Shown: in pieces, positions 24,319 to 31,968 of the stretch
How the letters are laid out: every line of letters starts with the position of its first letter
How positions within the stretch are numbered: position 1 is the stretch's first letter
NCBI RefSeq assembly: GCF_001050235.1
Contig: NZ_DF967972.1
Coordinates: 1,440,475-1,504,474, forward strand
DNA length: 64,000 nucleotides
Reading direction: 5' to 3'
From: Longilinea arvoryzae
GTDB lineage: Bacteria; Chloroflexota; Anaerolineae; Anaerolineales; Anaerolineaceae
Notes under the pieces: model-generated
The model's database searches: none
Seen by the model: only the letters and a program-made list of their open reading frames with translations
What the model was told of the DNA's origin: nothing
Program-made: the position numbers and the translations under genes

Positions 24319-24707
24319 GCAGTTTGATCCCCATTGATAAACTGACTAATGGCATCATATAAGGCTCGCCACTCGGCTACAGATTTAGGTTCTTTACCCC
24401 TCCTTGGAATATTTACTAATTTGTCAATCACTTCATAAGATAGATTGTCCTGAAGCGCTAATTCGCGTAGGGGGGGGGGAATCATAACGGTTGAAGGAGT
24501 TGAAGACTCACCAAGATCTGATGGGGATACACCCAAAGCGATTGCTAACTTATTGATAATTTTTATTGAAATACTCTCAGCCTCGCCTCGTTCTATTTGG
24601 GATACATAATTTCGTGAGATTTCAGCCATATCACCAAGCTGTTCCTGACTCCACCCCTTTTCTTTTCTCTTTGCCAAGACTTGACGACCAAGCTCCTTGG
24701 GATCCAT
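24315..24707 (-). CDS. XRE-family regulator heading the BREX-like operon
   Basis: A 130-residue protein with a Cro/CI-type HTH at about 6-62 (RKEKGWSQEQLGDMAEISRN, then YVSQIERGEAESIS) and a short C-terminal domain. It is the first gene of the leftward operon, downstream of a consensus promoter, with GAGGTGAGAA directly before its ATG. It probably autoregulates and controls the BREX-like genes together with the ImmA/IrrE-like protein. Codons 76-80 contain an uninterrupted run of ten C, so replication slippage would truncate the C-terminal domain and break coupling to the next gene. Confidence 0.85.
   Translation of the reverse strand: MDPKELGRQVLAKRKEKGWSQEQLGDMAEISRNYVSQIERGEAESISIKIINKLAIALGVSPSDLGESSTPSTVMIPPPLRELALQDNLSYEVIDKLVNIPRRGKEPKSVAEWRALYDAISQFINGDQTA
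24470..24479 (-). repeat. C10 homopolymer tract inside the XRE gene
   Basis: Ten consecutive C on the coding strand (G on +), encoding three Pro and the first base of Leu. No other homopolymer of this length was noticed in the coding sequence of the window. Such tracts mutate by slippage and underlie phase variation in many restriction and defence genes. Confidence 0.75.
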
Positions 24708-24751
24708 TTCTCACCTCATATATAGAAAATAAGCAGAGCTTCATTTATTTA

Positions 24752-24780
24752 ATTATAGATGCAAAGTTTATCCATGTCAA
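24752..24780 (-). promoter_or_regulatory. Perfect consensus promoter of the BREX-like operon
   Basis: On the minus strand TTGACA (24780-24775), a 17-nt spacer and TATAAT (24757-24752), about 45 nt upstream of the XRE start codon. A full sigma70 consensus implies strong transcription unless repressed, which fits control by the XRE protein. Confidence 0.85.
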
Positions 24781-24807
24781 CAAGAATGGTAAATTGACAA
24801 CTAAAGC

Positions 24808-24836
24808 TTGCAAATATCTAAGAGGTATGCTATTAT
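24808..24836 (+). promoter_or_regulatory. Promoter of the DUF2188/DUF3892 genes
   Basis: TTGCAA at 24808-24813, 17 nt, TATTAT at 24831-24836, reading right, 42 nt before the DUF2188 start. It is back-to-back with the BREX-like operon promoter, so both could share one operator region. Confidence 0.65.
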
Positions 24837-24878
24837 AAATGTGCAATGTAAACTAAATAGTGCAAAATAGGAGCAAAT

Positions 24879-25115
24879 ATGGCAGGAAAAAACCAACATG
24901 TTGTCCCCACGCCAAAGGGCAAATGGGGAGTTCGTGGTGAAGGTAACTCAAAAATAACAAAAGAGACCTCCACTCAAACACAAGCAATTGATATTGCTCG
25001 AGGTATAGCGAAGAATCAAGAATCAGAGGTGGTTATCCACAGGAAGGATGGAACGATAAGGGATAAAGATAGTTTTGGAAAGGATCCTTGTCCACCAGTG
25101 GATAAAAAGCATTGA
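24879..25115 (+). CDS. DUF2188 domain protein
   Basis: A 78-residue protein with the DUF2188 pattern: HVVPTPKGKWGVRGEG at the start, TQAIDIARGIAKN in the middle, VVIHRKDGTIRDKDSFGKDP at the end. The family is small, widespread and of unknown function. AGGAG lies 6-7 nt before the ATG. It is divergent from the BREX-like operon and followed 52 nt later by a DUF3892 gene, probably co-transcribed. Confidence 0.8.
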   Translation: MAGKNQHVVPTPKGKWGVRGEGNSKITKETSTQTQAIDIARGIAKNQESEVVIHRKDGTIRDKDSFGKDPCPPVDKKH

Positions 25116-25167
25116 TATCCACCAAATAAACAATTTCCGATTTCAAACATAACCAAAGGAATATCCA

Positions 25168-25470
25168 ATGACAACCTATCGTGTTATTTGCACGAACCAA
25201 GAGCCAGCATCTCAGCCACCACAACATGCCCATATCGTGGCTATCGGAGTAGGAAGTACCGCCGATCATTACTCTCAACGATTTTCGTTATCACAAGTGA
25301 TCCAAATGATGCAAAATGGGGACCGATTCTACACTTTAGGCCCTCGAAGTGGAAAGACCGCTTGGGTTGAAAAATACTACTGCACCTATTGCCGACAATA
25401 TCACATAAAGTCAGCGGCTGATGCAGTAGAGGACAACAACCTTGATAGTCTGCCGTATTGTCAAATATAA
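25168..25470 (+). CDS. DUF3892 domain protein
   Basis: 100 residues matching the DUF3892 layout: TYRVICTNQ at the start, HIVAIGVGS, then SLSQVIQMMQNGDRFYTLG, and a C-terminal KSAADAVEDNNLDSLPYC. Function unknown; members often sit on islands beside DUF2188 genes. AAAGGA lies 9-10 nt before the ATG. The transcript ends at the terminator 50 nt downstream. Confidence 0.75.
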   Translation: MTTYRVICTNQEPASQPPQHAHIVAIGVGSTADHYSQRFSLSQVIQMMQNGDRFYTLGPRSGKTAWVEKYYCTYCRQYHIKSAADAVEDNNLDSLPYCQI

Positions 25471-25519
25471 AGGAGGAAGTCGAGAAACTGAAGATTTAAT
25501 AATTCAACAAAATATTGTC

Positions 25520-25549
25520 AAAAAAGGGGAGCGTCGCTTCCCTTTTTTT
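25520..25549 (+). terminator. Intrinsic terminator after the DUF3892 gene
   Basis: AAAAAGGGGAGC pairs with GCTTCCCTTTTT around a short loop; the descending arm ends in seven T. The A tract makes it potentially bidirectional. Confidence 0.8.
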
Positions 25550-25754
25550 CTATTTGAAAACCTAGAAATGATTACAAACAACCATTGTCCTCCGGGTCGC
25601 GAGAAAACTACTACTTGACCCTGTCATGAAAAGTCGCTATCATACGTCTAATAACTCGTAACCAAAGATCCTCCGGCCTCTTCAGAAGAGCGTCCCTCAG
25701 GCCAGGCTAAAATGCGGAGCCTGAGTGAAAAACATTCCGAAACCAGGAATATCT

Positions 25755-25799
25755 CTCATAACCCGGAGGTCAGTGGTTCGAATCCACTCCCCGCTACTA
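25755..25799 (+). repeat. attR: 45-bp copy of the tRNA 3' part
   Basis: Exact repeat of 3169-3213: anticodon loop to just past the tRNA end, without the 5' half, so it is not a functional tRNA. It marks the right junction of the element. Between the DUF3892 terminator and this site (25550-25754) I see no gene. Confidence 0.93.
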
Positions 25800-25804
25800 G
25801 AGAG

Positions 25805-25832
25805 AACCAGAGTACATAGTACTCTGGTTTTT
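25805..25832 (+). terminator. Terminator hairpin to the right of attR
   Basis: An 11-bp perfect stem, AACCAGAGTAC with GTACTCTGGTT, loop ATA, then a T tract. It occupies the same position relative to the tRNA end as the terminator at 3219-3247 but differs in stem sequence. Confidence 0.75.
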
Positions 25833-25845
25833 CGTTAACCCGGCG

Positions 25846-25898
25846 TACTGCGGGTAAATTTATCTCAGAATCGGAGGATTTTTCAATGAACCGCAGTA
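25846..25898 (+). pseudogene. Relic of an integrase leader right of attR
   Basis: Copies the integrase leader at 3251-3323: an inverted repeat (TACTGCGG at 25846, CCGCAGTA at 25891) enclosing GGAGGATTTTTC and ATGAACCG, identical or nearly identical to the integrase ribosome site and first codons. After those codons the frame does not encode an integrase and stops after about 37 codons. It is best explained as the left tip of an older related element at the same tRNA whose body has been deleted. Confidence 0.6.
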
Positions 25899-25960
25899 GG
25901 CTTAGCTCGTCAAAAAGACCGGATTTCCATCCCCATTTCCAAGGCGATCATCCAAAATAC

Positions 25961-26806
25961 TTAACTCTTCGTTATTCGAACCTTAATTATGGGAGTTGAA
26001 ATGGGAGCGTGGGTGATCCACCTCCAGAGTTCCTTGCCAACCCCGGCTATCAAGCGACCAAAAGACAGGAAGTTCACGATCAGTCCATTCCTGCGATCCG
26101 TGGCTGACGAAGCCATCCAAACCACTTTTCGGGCAGGCACTTCTGGCAGATTTCCCCAGAAACGGATGACAGTATTCAACGGCAGCACTTTCTTTTCAAA
26201 CCCGACGATGGCATCCACCTGAGTTAGCATTTCTGTGATCACCAGCCCTGGATTAAAGGCCATCACTTCAATACCCGTCCCAGCATATTCCCTGGCAAGA
26301 GCCTGGGTGAAATTCTTGACCCAAGCCTTACTGGATGCATATGCATTCTGATAAGGCATCGGCCCAGAATCTCCGCGGCCAAGCAGGTTGATCAGCTTTC
26401 CAGAGCCTTGAGCTAAAAACTGCCGCATGGCCACATAGGAACCATGGTAAACACCTATGATATTTGTGTCCACTACTTTTTTAATCCGTTCCGGCGAGAT
26501 GGACATGGTTGATCCATATGGAGCGCCAATTCCTGCATTGTTGACCCAAATATCCAGGTGACCAAAGGTTGAAACAGCCCTCTGTGCCAACCCCTCCACA
26601 TCCTCAATTCTTGCTGTATCGCAGATGAAGCCTTCAGCCTGGTATCCCTGATTCTTCAACTCAGCGACGGCTGAATTGAGGGTATCTGCCGTTCGGGCCG
26701 CCAGAACAATGCTGGCTCCCTGCTCTGCAAACGCTTTGGCAATAGCAAAACCTAACCCTCTGCTTGAACCGGTAATAACGGCTGTCTTTCCTTCAAGTAA
26801 TTTCAT
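25961..26806 (-). CDS. Short-chain dehydrogenase/reductase
   Basis: A 281-residue NAD(P)-dependent oxidoreductase with a Rossmann fold: TGSSRGLG nucleotide loop near residue 12, NNAGIG near 88 and the catalytic YxxxK as YASSK near 157. The usual catalytic Ser region reads NLLGRGDSG. The start at 26806 is chosen because AGGAAAAGG lies just upstream and the Rossmann fold begins at once; a longer frame of 14 extra codons lacks support. It is the last gene of an MFS, tetR, SDR operon and may modify or detoxify the compound that induces it. The substrate cannot be told. Confidence 0.85.
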   Translation of the reverse strand: MKLLEGKTAVITGSSRGLGFAIAKAFAEQGASIVLAARTADTLNSAVAELKNQGYQAEGFICDTARIEDVEGLAQRAVSTFGHLDIWVNNAGIGAPYGSTMSISPERIKKVVDTNIIGVYHGSYVAMRQFLAQGSGKLINLLGRGDSGPMPYQNAYASSKAWVKNFTQALAREYAGTGIEVMAFNPGLVITEMLTQVDAIVGFEKKVLPLNTVIRFWGNLPEVPARKVVWMASSATDRRNGLIVNFLSFGRLIAGVGKELWRWITHAPISTPIIKVRITKS

Positions 26807-26894
26807 TAACCTTTTCCTAATTCGAATGATATAACTTCTGTTTTCCAAAGGATGGTATAGGTGATGATGGCTGCGGCCATGTTACGATCCCTTT

Positions 26895-27479
26895 TTAGCC
26901 CTTCTGGATGCCTTTCATGTACATACTGATAATGAGCTCAATCTTGTCAGCCGAAAGTGCAGAAAGACCAAAATGGTTGGGATACATGTAGGGATACAGT
27001 AAACCCAACAATCCCCAGATGGCAATATTCGTATCCATTTCGCGAAATTCACCGTCTTCTATGCCAGTTTGGATCATTGTGCTCAGCTTTCCGGTGAATT
27101 GGTTGTAGTATGACTCGTCAAATATCTGCCTTGAAGCAATACTTAATTGTGTGAATTCCTGTGTTCCGAGACGGATGACTGCACGCTGCTCCGTGGGTTG
27201 AGTCAAAACGTATTTCATGAACAAGCTTAATTTTTCATAACTGGTGACCGGCTGGTTGTTGATCGTGTCGATCATTCTGCCGATCTCTTCAAGGCCGTTT
27301 TTCAACACGGCGGAAAAAAGTTCCTCCTTGTTTTTAAAGTGATAGTACAAGGCAGGTTTTGAGACACCCACCTTCTCAGCAATCTCACGCATCGATAGAC
27401 CGCGATAGCCGTGTTCGATGAAAAGGCTTTTTGCCTTTTCAATGATTGTGTTTCGCATGCTAGATTCTTCAACAACCAT
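26895..27479 (-). CDS. TetR-family repressor
   Basis: A 194-residue protein with an N-terminal TetR HTH (MREIAEKVGVSKPALYYHFK, then NKEELF) and a helical ligand-binding domain. It lies 12 nt after the MFS transporter gene on the same strand. A perfect 22-bp palindrome at the operon promoter (28927-28948) is very probably its operator, making the operon self-repressed and induced by an efflux substrate. AAAGGT lies about 5 nt before the ATG at 27479; a second ATG at 27458 is possible. Confidence 0.88.
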   Translation of the reverse strand: MVVEESSMRNTIIEKAKSLFIEHGYRGLSMREIAEKVGVSKPALYYHFKNKEELFSAVLKNGLEEIGRMIDTINNQPVTSYEKLSLFMKYVLTQPTEQRAVIRLGTQEFTQLSIASRQIFDESYYNQFTGKLSTMIQTGIEDGEFREMDTNIAIWGLLGLLYPYMYPNHFGLSALSADKIELIISMYMKGIQKG

Positions 27480-27491
27480 TTTCGACCTTTT

Positions 27492-28910
27492 TTATGATTC
27501 TGCCTGAGTGTCCAGTTGATTGTTTTGCACAGTAAGCAACTCATGCTGCCTGTTCTTCAACCCAAGGGCCAAAACGATCATGATCACTGCCATGAAACCC
27601 ACCACACGATAGGCTCCGCCATAACCAGCTACACCACCGCCCTTTGATGCAGCAACTGCACCAATCAGCGCGCTGCTGGCCAATTGGCCAATACTGGTGA
27701 ACAGCGAAATAAGCCCCTGAGCAGAAGTGCGATCCCTGGCAGTGGTTTCATTCAACATAATGTATCTCATGGGCGCACCCAACAGCGACGAAAGACCGAA
27801 GCCAATCACCACTCCCGAAAGAATGAATCCCCAAAGCGTCTCTGAGATGGCACTTGTGCTCAACAACATCATCCCGACCGCCAGCAAGAGCGTACCAGAA
27901 ATCACCATAACCTTGGATCCGAACCGATCCATCAAACGGCCTACTAAAGGAGAACCAACAGACATGGCCAAGACCACCGGAAGTATCATATAACTTGAAG
28001 TATGTGAATTGATGATCCCTGGCAAAGCTGCCACTGCAAGTGCTGGCATGAACGATAAACCGGATTCGCCAAGGCCTGCACCAGCTGATAAAAAGCTTGA
28101 AAGCCTGATCTGTCGGCTGTGGAATAGACTCATGTTGACAATTGGATCACTGGCTTTCCGTTCGATGGTTGGAAATACCAACATCAAGACCAACCCGAGT
28201 AACAAGAACGGCAACACCCGCACGGAAACAAGACTGCTAAAGAAATGCTGGGTGTCGATTTGGTTGAGGGCGTAGGTTAATGAAGCCAGGAGCACACTCA
28301 ATATGAGCAGCCCATTCCAATCAAAACGCAACTGTGAACCTGAACCCTTTGAGGGCAGCAGCCGCCAACCCATCACAATGACCACCAGCGCAATGGGCAG
28401 GTTTATGATAAACAACCATTGCCAGGTGGTGATCGATAAGATAACCCCACCCAGTACTGGACCGACAAGGAAAGCCAGGCCGAACACAGCCCCGATCAAC
28501 CCCAGCGCCCTTCCGCGATTTTCAGGCGGAAAAGTATCGCCGATGACAGCGCTGGCCACCGGAAAAATGCCCCCCGCGCCAAAACCCTGCAAGGCTCGTC
28601 CGGCCAGCATTACAGCAAACGACTTCTGCGGAGACAATGCGACCACGATGGAGCCCAGGACAAACAGCACTACGTCCAGAATGTATATGAAACGCCGGCT
28701 GAATTTATCAGACAACTTAGCCATCAACGGTGTGCCGATCAGGTTAAACAGAACATAGATGGTGAAGGTCCAGGCTAGGATGCGTTCGCCGACGCCGAAA
28801 TATTTTTGGATGGATGGCAGGGCGGGAGCCACAATGGCAATATCCAACGCGCCCATAAGAACACCCAGGAATAACACCAATAAGATCTTGTTGCGAGACT
28901 TGTCATTCAC
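27492..28910 (-). CDS. MFS drug efflux transporter, DHA2 type
   Basis: A 472-residue polytopic membrane protein with about 14 helices. Helix 1 holds GALDIAIVAPALP, the variant of the LDxTIVNVALP motif of the 14-helix DHA2 drug:proton antiporters. The MFS loop motif appears after helix 2 as LMAKLSDKFSRR, and motif C follows in the fifth helix as GPVLGG. First gene of an operon with tetR and an SDR. The start is uncertain: GTG at 28910 has AGGAG 10 nt upstream, while a TTG at 28919 is too close to it. Exports an unidentified compound. Confidence 0.85.
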   Translation of the reverse strand: MNDKSRNKILLVLFLGVLMGALDIAIVAPALPSIQKYFGVGERILAWTFTIYVLFNLIGTPLMAKLSDKFSRRFIYILDVVLFVLGSIVVALSPQKSFAVMLAGRALQGFGAGGIFPVASAVIGDTFPPENRGRALGLIGAVFGLAFLVGPVLGGVILSITTWQWLFIINLPIALVVIVMGWRLLPSKGSGSQLRFDWNGLLILSVLLASLTYALNQIDTQHFFSSLVSVRVLPFLLLGLVLMLVFPTIERKASDPIVNMSLFHSRQIRLSSFLSAGAGLGESGLSFMPALAVAALPGIINSHTSSYMILPVVLAMSVGSPLVGRLMDRFGSKVMVISGTLLLAVGMMLLSTSAISETLWGFILSGVVIGFGLSSLLGAPMRYIMLNETTARDRTSAQGLISLFTSIGQLASSALIGAVAASKGGGVAGYGGAYRVVGFMAVIMIVLALGLKNRQHELLTVQNNQLDTQAES

Positions 28911-28926
28911 AATAATCAATCTCCTC

Positions 28927-28948
28927 TTACTTACCGGTCGGTAAGTAA
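28927..28948. promoter_or_regulatory. TetR operator, perfect 22-bp palindrome
   Basis: Half-site TTACTTACCG, centre GT, then CGGTAAGTAA. It lies between the -10 box and the ribosome site of the MFS gene, so bound repressor would block transcription of the operon. Confidence 0.85.
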
Positions 28949-28952
28949 ATGG

Positions 28953-28981
28953 ATTATAACCAGCAAAAATGTCAGTGTCAA
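28953..28981 (-). promoter_or_regulatory. Consensus promoter of the efflux operon
   Basis: Minus strand TTGACA (28981-28976), 17 nt, TATAAT (28958-28953), immediately upstream of the TetR operator. Confidence 0.85.
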
Positions 28982-29128
28982 TGGGTTTTTGTAAGAGTTG
29001 GATTAGAAAATGAAAGGGATGAAAAAGGCCCTGTTTACAATTTGAAAGTCGTTATTTACGAAACTGGCCTGCCCCCAGCGACAATACGCGCCTGGAGCGC
29101 CGGTCTGGGCTGTTCAAACCGCACCGCC

Positions 29129-29292
29129 CACCAGGGCAGGTGCAAGTGTTTGCAGAACCCACCGCACAAACCCATGCACTTCGTGCAGGGCGTACCGGCG
29201 GCACGGATTCGGGATTTTGACTTACACCGCGCCGGGTGCTGGTGTACCCTAAAGGGTATTTCACGACCCGGAGGTAACGAAGTACTCCCTTG
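29129..29292 (+). repeat. Dispersed GC-rich intergenic repeat, copy A
   Basis: Contains GGCACGGATTCGGGATTTTG and CGCGCCGGGTGCTGG, shared with copies at 53920-54157 and 60137-60335. It occupies the roughly 350-nt gene-free space between the efflux promoter and the arabinose repressor promoter. No coding sequence is seen. Confidence 0.7.
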
Positions 29293-29335
29293 AAGATCAT
29301 TTATGAAGAATATTAATAATTTCCCGATTACCCTC

Positions 29336-29391
29336 TTGACTTTTGTCTGCAAATTGCTAATATAGATGTGACCGGTCACGTGACCGGTCAC
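29336..29391 (+). promoter_or_regulatory. Promoter and double operator of the arabinose operon
   Basis: TTGACT (29336-29341), 16 nt, TAATAT (29358-29363), then two abutting copies of the 12-bp palindrome GTGACCGGTCAC at 29368-29379 and 29380-29391. The double site just after the -10 box is well placed for autorepression by the LacI protein encoded next. Confidence 0.8.
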
Positions 29392-29422
29392 AATCCCCCA
29401 ACCGCTGTTCTTTGAGGCAGCC

Positions 29423-30451
29423 TTGATCAAAAAGAATAAAGCCACCATTTACGATGTCGCCGAAAAAGCCGGTGTGTCGAGGCAGACGGTTTCACGCGTT
29501 TTAAATAACCGACTGGAAGTGTCGGAGGAGACCAGGCAACGGGTTAAAGAAATCATGGCCGAACTCAACTTCCAGCCAAACGCTGTTGCGCAGAGTCTGT
29601 CCAGACAAAAAAGCTTTCTATTTGGGGTTGTAACCTCCGGCTTGAAATACCTGGGTCCTTCGCGGGTGTTAAGCGGAATTACGAACAAAGCCGAAGAATT
29701 GGGTTATGGCTTGCTGCTAAAAGAGGTCCAAAATTCAAATTCCGCCAATATCATCCCTGTACTGGATTGGTTTAAAGCGCATCAGGTGGATGGGATCATC
29801 TGGGCAGCTCCAGAGGTTGAAGATAACAGGCAATGGATTAAAGATGTTCTCCCCATGATCGATATCCCGATCATTTTCCTGACCATGGAAGAAGAAGAAA
29901 ACGTCACGATTGTCACAACCGACAACTTTACCGGTGCCAGGGTGGCAGTAAACCATTTGATCCAGAAGGGCAGGAAAAACATCGCTCATATTTCTGGTCC
30001 GCTCGATTGGTGGGAAGCCAGGCAACGGAAGATGGGCTGGGAATCGGCATTAACAGAAGCCGGGATCCACGTGGACGATCGCATGTGGACACAGGGTAAC
30101 TGGTCTTCGAAAAGCGGAAAAACAGCCTTTCTGGAATTGATTGAAAAATATCCCGAAGTCGATGGGATCTTTGCCGGGAACGACCAGATGGCTTTAAGCA
30201 TCCTCCAGACTGCACCAGAAATTGGCAAAAGGATTCCACAAGATCTTTCGATCGTCGGGTTCGATGGGATTGCTGAGTCGGAGTTTTATATCCCGTCGTT
30301 ATCGACTGTTTATCAAAATCAGGACGAACTGGGGCGTATTGCAGTAACTGAGTTGGTTTCACAAACTGAAATGAAATTGAAGGAAAACAAAGCCGTGGAG
30401 CCAAAATACATCACAATTCAACCTGAATTAATAATCCGCCAAAGTTCGTAA
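29423..30451 (+). CDS. LacI-family repressor of the arabinose operon
   Basis: A 342-residue regulator with the LacI HTH (TIYDVAEKAGVSRQTVSRVL, then a hinge at about residue 50-60) and a periplasmic-binding-protein-like sensor domain (WAAPEV, TDNFTGARVAVNHL, GIFAGNDQMA, SIVGFDGIAESEFY). Starts with TTG; GAGG lies 7-8 nt upstream and the HTH begins at residue 8. First gene of the operon with the sugar importer and araBAD-type genes, so it most likely responds to arabinose or a derivative. It is not the GntR-type AraR of Bacillus. Confidence 0.88.
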   Translation: MIKKNKATIYDVAEKAGVSRQTVSRVLNNRLEVSEETRQRVKEIMAELNFQPNAVAQSLSRQKSFLFGVVTSGLKYLGPSRVLSGITNKAEELGYGLLLKEVQNSNSANIIPVLDWFKAHQVDGIIWAAPEVEDNRQWIKDVLPMIDIPIIFLTMEEEENVTIVTTDNFTGARVAVNHLIQKGRKNIAHISGPLDWWEARQRKMGWESALTEAGIHVDDRMWTQGNWSSKSGKTAFLELIEKYPEVDGIFAGNDQMALSILQTAPEIGKRIPQDLSIVGFDGIAESEFYIPSLSTVYQNQDELGRIAVTELVSQTEMKLKENKAVEPKYITIQPELIIRQSS

Positions 30452-30492
30452 ATCGAAGAAGGAGGTGGTTACTTTCACGATCTTGTTAATGC

Positions 30493-30573
30493 GGAAATGC
30501 TCCAATTGATATGGGACCAACCAGAGCATTTCCAGGAAAGACGAACAAACTCATGTGATGTTGAGTTTATTCG
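30493..30573 (+). promoter_or_regulatory. Two leader hairpins before the binding-protein gene
   Basis: GGAAATGCTC (30493-30502) pairs with GAGCATTTCC (30524-30533); a second stem joins 30542-30553 with 30562-30573 with one mismatch. They lie between the repressor gene and the binding-protein gene and may process or stabilise the downstream mRNA. Confidence 0.5.
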
Positions 30574-30623
30574 TTCGTTAAATTGTAACTCAAAACGATC
30601 AAACCTGTCATTAGGAGGAGAGT

Positions 30624-31691
30624 ATGTCTATCCGGAAGAACTCGTTCAAGTTCCTGCTTCTGGCTGTGATTCTTACCATGGCTCTCAGCGCCTGCGGCTC
30701 TGCAGCAACCACCGCTGCCCCCGCTGCCACCACTGCCCCTGCTGCTCCTGCTGCCACCACTGCCCCCGTTGCCGAAAATACTGCTCCCTTCGGCCAGGCG
30801 GCCTGTGGCCCGAATTGTACCTACAAAGACATGGTAATGTGCTTCCCTCAGCTTGGCGCTGAAAGCGACTGGCGCACGGCCGATACCGCTTCATTCAAAG
30901 ATGAAGCTGCAAAAGACGGATTCCAGTTGGTATTCTCCGATGCCCAGCAGAAACAGGAAAACCAGATCTCAGCGGTTCGGGCCTGCATCCAGCAGGGTGT
31001 CAGCGTAATTGCCCTGCCCCCTGTGGTTGAAGACGGATGGGACGCTGTGTTGACCGAGGCTCATAATGCCGGTATCCCCGTCATCATCGTCGACCGCTCC
31101 GTCAGCGCAGACGCATCCCTCTATGTTTCCCACATCGGCTCTGATATGAAGCTGGAAGGGCAGCGCGCCGCGGATGAATTCAATAAGAAATTCCCCGATG
31201 GCGCAAAGATTTTGGAACTCTCCGGTACCACCGGCTCCGGTGCTGCAGTTGGTCGGGCTGAAGGTTTCCGCTCCAAACTCAACGCAAACATCGAAATCAT
31301 CGATTCCCAGACCGGTAACTTCACCCGTGCCGAAGCTGTTCCTGTAATGCAGGCCTTCTTACAGAAATACAAAGCCGGCACCGATTTCCAGGGCATCTTC
31401 ATTCACAATGATGATATGGGCCTTGGGGCTATCGAAGCTTTGAAGGCTGCTGGTGTGAAACCGGGCGATCTCTTCATCGTTTCCGTTGATGGCACGCGCG
31501 GTGGTTTCCAGGCCATGATCGATGGCTGGTTCCAGGCAGATGTCGAATGCAATCCTCTGCTCGGACCGCAGGTTGCAGAGATGTCGTTGAAGATCATGAA
31601 CGGCCAAGCAGTCGAAAAGAATGTTTTGACCAATGAGACCGTTTACTATCCCGATAACGCTGCCGAGCTGCTGCCAAGCCGCAAATACTAG
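30624..31691 (+). CDS. Sugar ABC importer binding lipoprotein (YtfQ-like)
   Basis: Extracytoplasmic receptor of the importer. Residues 1-24 form a lipoprotein signal (LLLAVILTMALSAC) with the lipobox Cys, followed by an Ala/Thr/Pro linker to about residue 50. The rest is a type 1 periplasmic-binding fold of the RbsB/YtfQ kind (QISAVRACIQQGVSVIALPP, IPVIIVDRS, IFIHNDDMGLGAIEALKAAG). With the two permeases and ATPase that follow it forms a set in the style of YtfQ-YtfT-YjfF-YtfR, which in E. coli imports galactofuranose. Here linkage to araB, araA and araD suggests L-arabinose or arabinofuranose. AGGAGG precedes the ATG. Confidence 0.88.
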   Translation: MSIRKNSFKFLLLAVILTMALSACGSAATTAAPAATTAPAAPAATTAPVAENTAPFGQAACGPNCTYKDMVMCFPQLGAESDWRTADTASFKDEAAKDGFQLVFSDAQQKQENQISAVRACIQQGVSVIALPPVVEDGWDAVLTEAHNAGIPVIIVDRSVSADASLYVSHIGSDMKLEGQRAADEFNKKFPDGAKILELSGTTGSGAAVGRAEGFRSKLNANIEIIDSQTGNFTRAEAVPVMQAFLQKYKAGTDFQGIFIHNDDMGLGAIEALKAAGVKPGDLFIVSVDGTRGGFQAMIDGWFQADVECNPLLGPQVAEMSLKIMNGQAVEKNVLTNETVYYPDNAAELLPSRKY

Positions 31692-31750
31692 ATCGGGCTT
31701 GAACTCTGCGAGAAGTCTCCGCACTTCCGCATGAGTGAATCTGGTGTTGA

Positions 31751-31785
31751 CAGGGAGCGGCATGGCAAGTACCTGCCGCTCCCTG
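31751..31785 (+). terminator. Hairpin after the binding-protein gene
   Basis: A perfect 12-bp stem (31751-31762 with 31774-31785) between binding-protein and permease genes, with no U tract. It probably protects the upstream mRNA from 3' decay so that the receptor is made in excess of the permeases. Confidence 0.6.
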
Positions 31786-31968
31786 CAGAGAAACGCAATG
31801 AATCATTGAGGATCTCATCGTTTCGGATGGGCTGACGGGTTGCAAGTGTAAAGAACGGACACTTCGCAGCAGTGATTGCAACAAGTTCCATTACGATCAT
31901 GGCTGGGAAGTAAAGCGATCCGATCATGTCGATGATCAGTCTCCGATCTAGAGCGTGGCAGGAGAGAC

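Noticed and set aside
3214..25754. Prophage
   Set aside because: No capsid, terminase, portal, tail or lysis gene is visible in the element.
25755..25799. Second tRNA-Met gene
   Set aside because: Only the 3' part from the anticodon loop is present; the D arm and 5' acceptor strand are missing.
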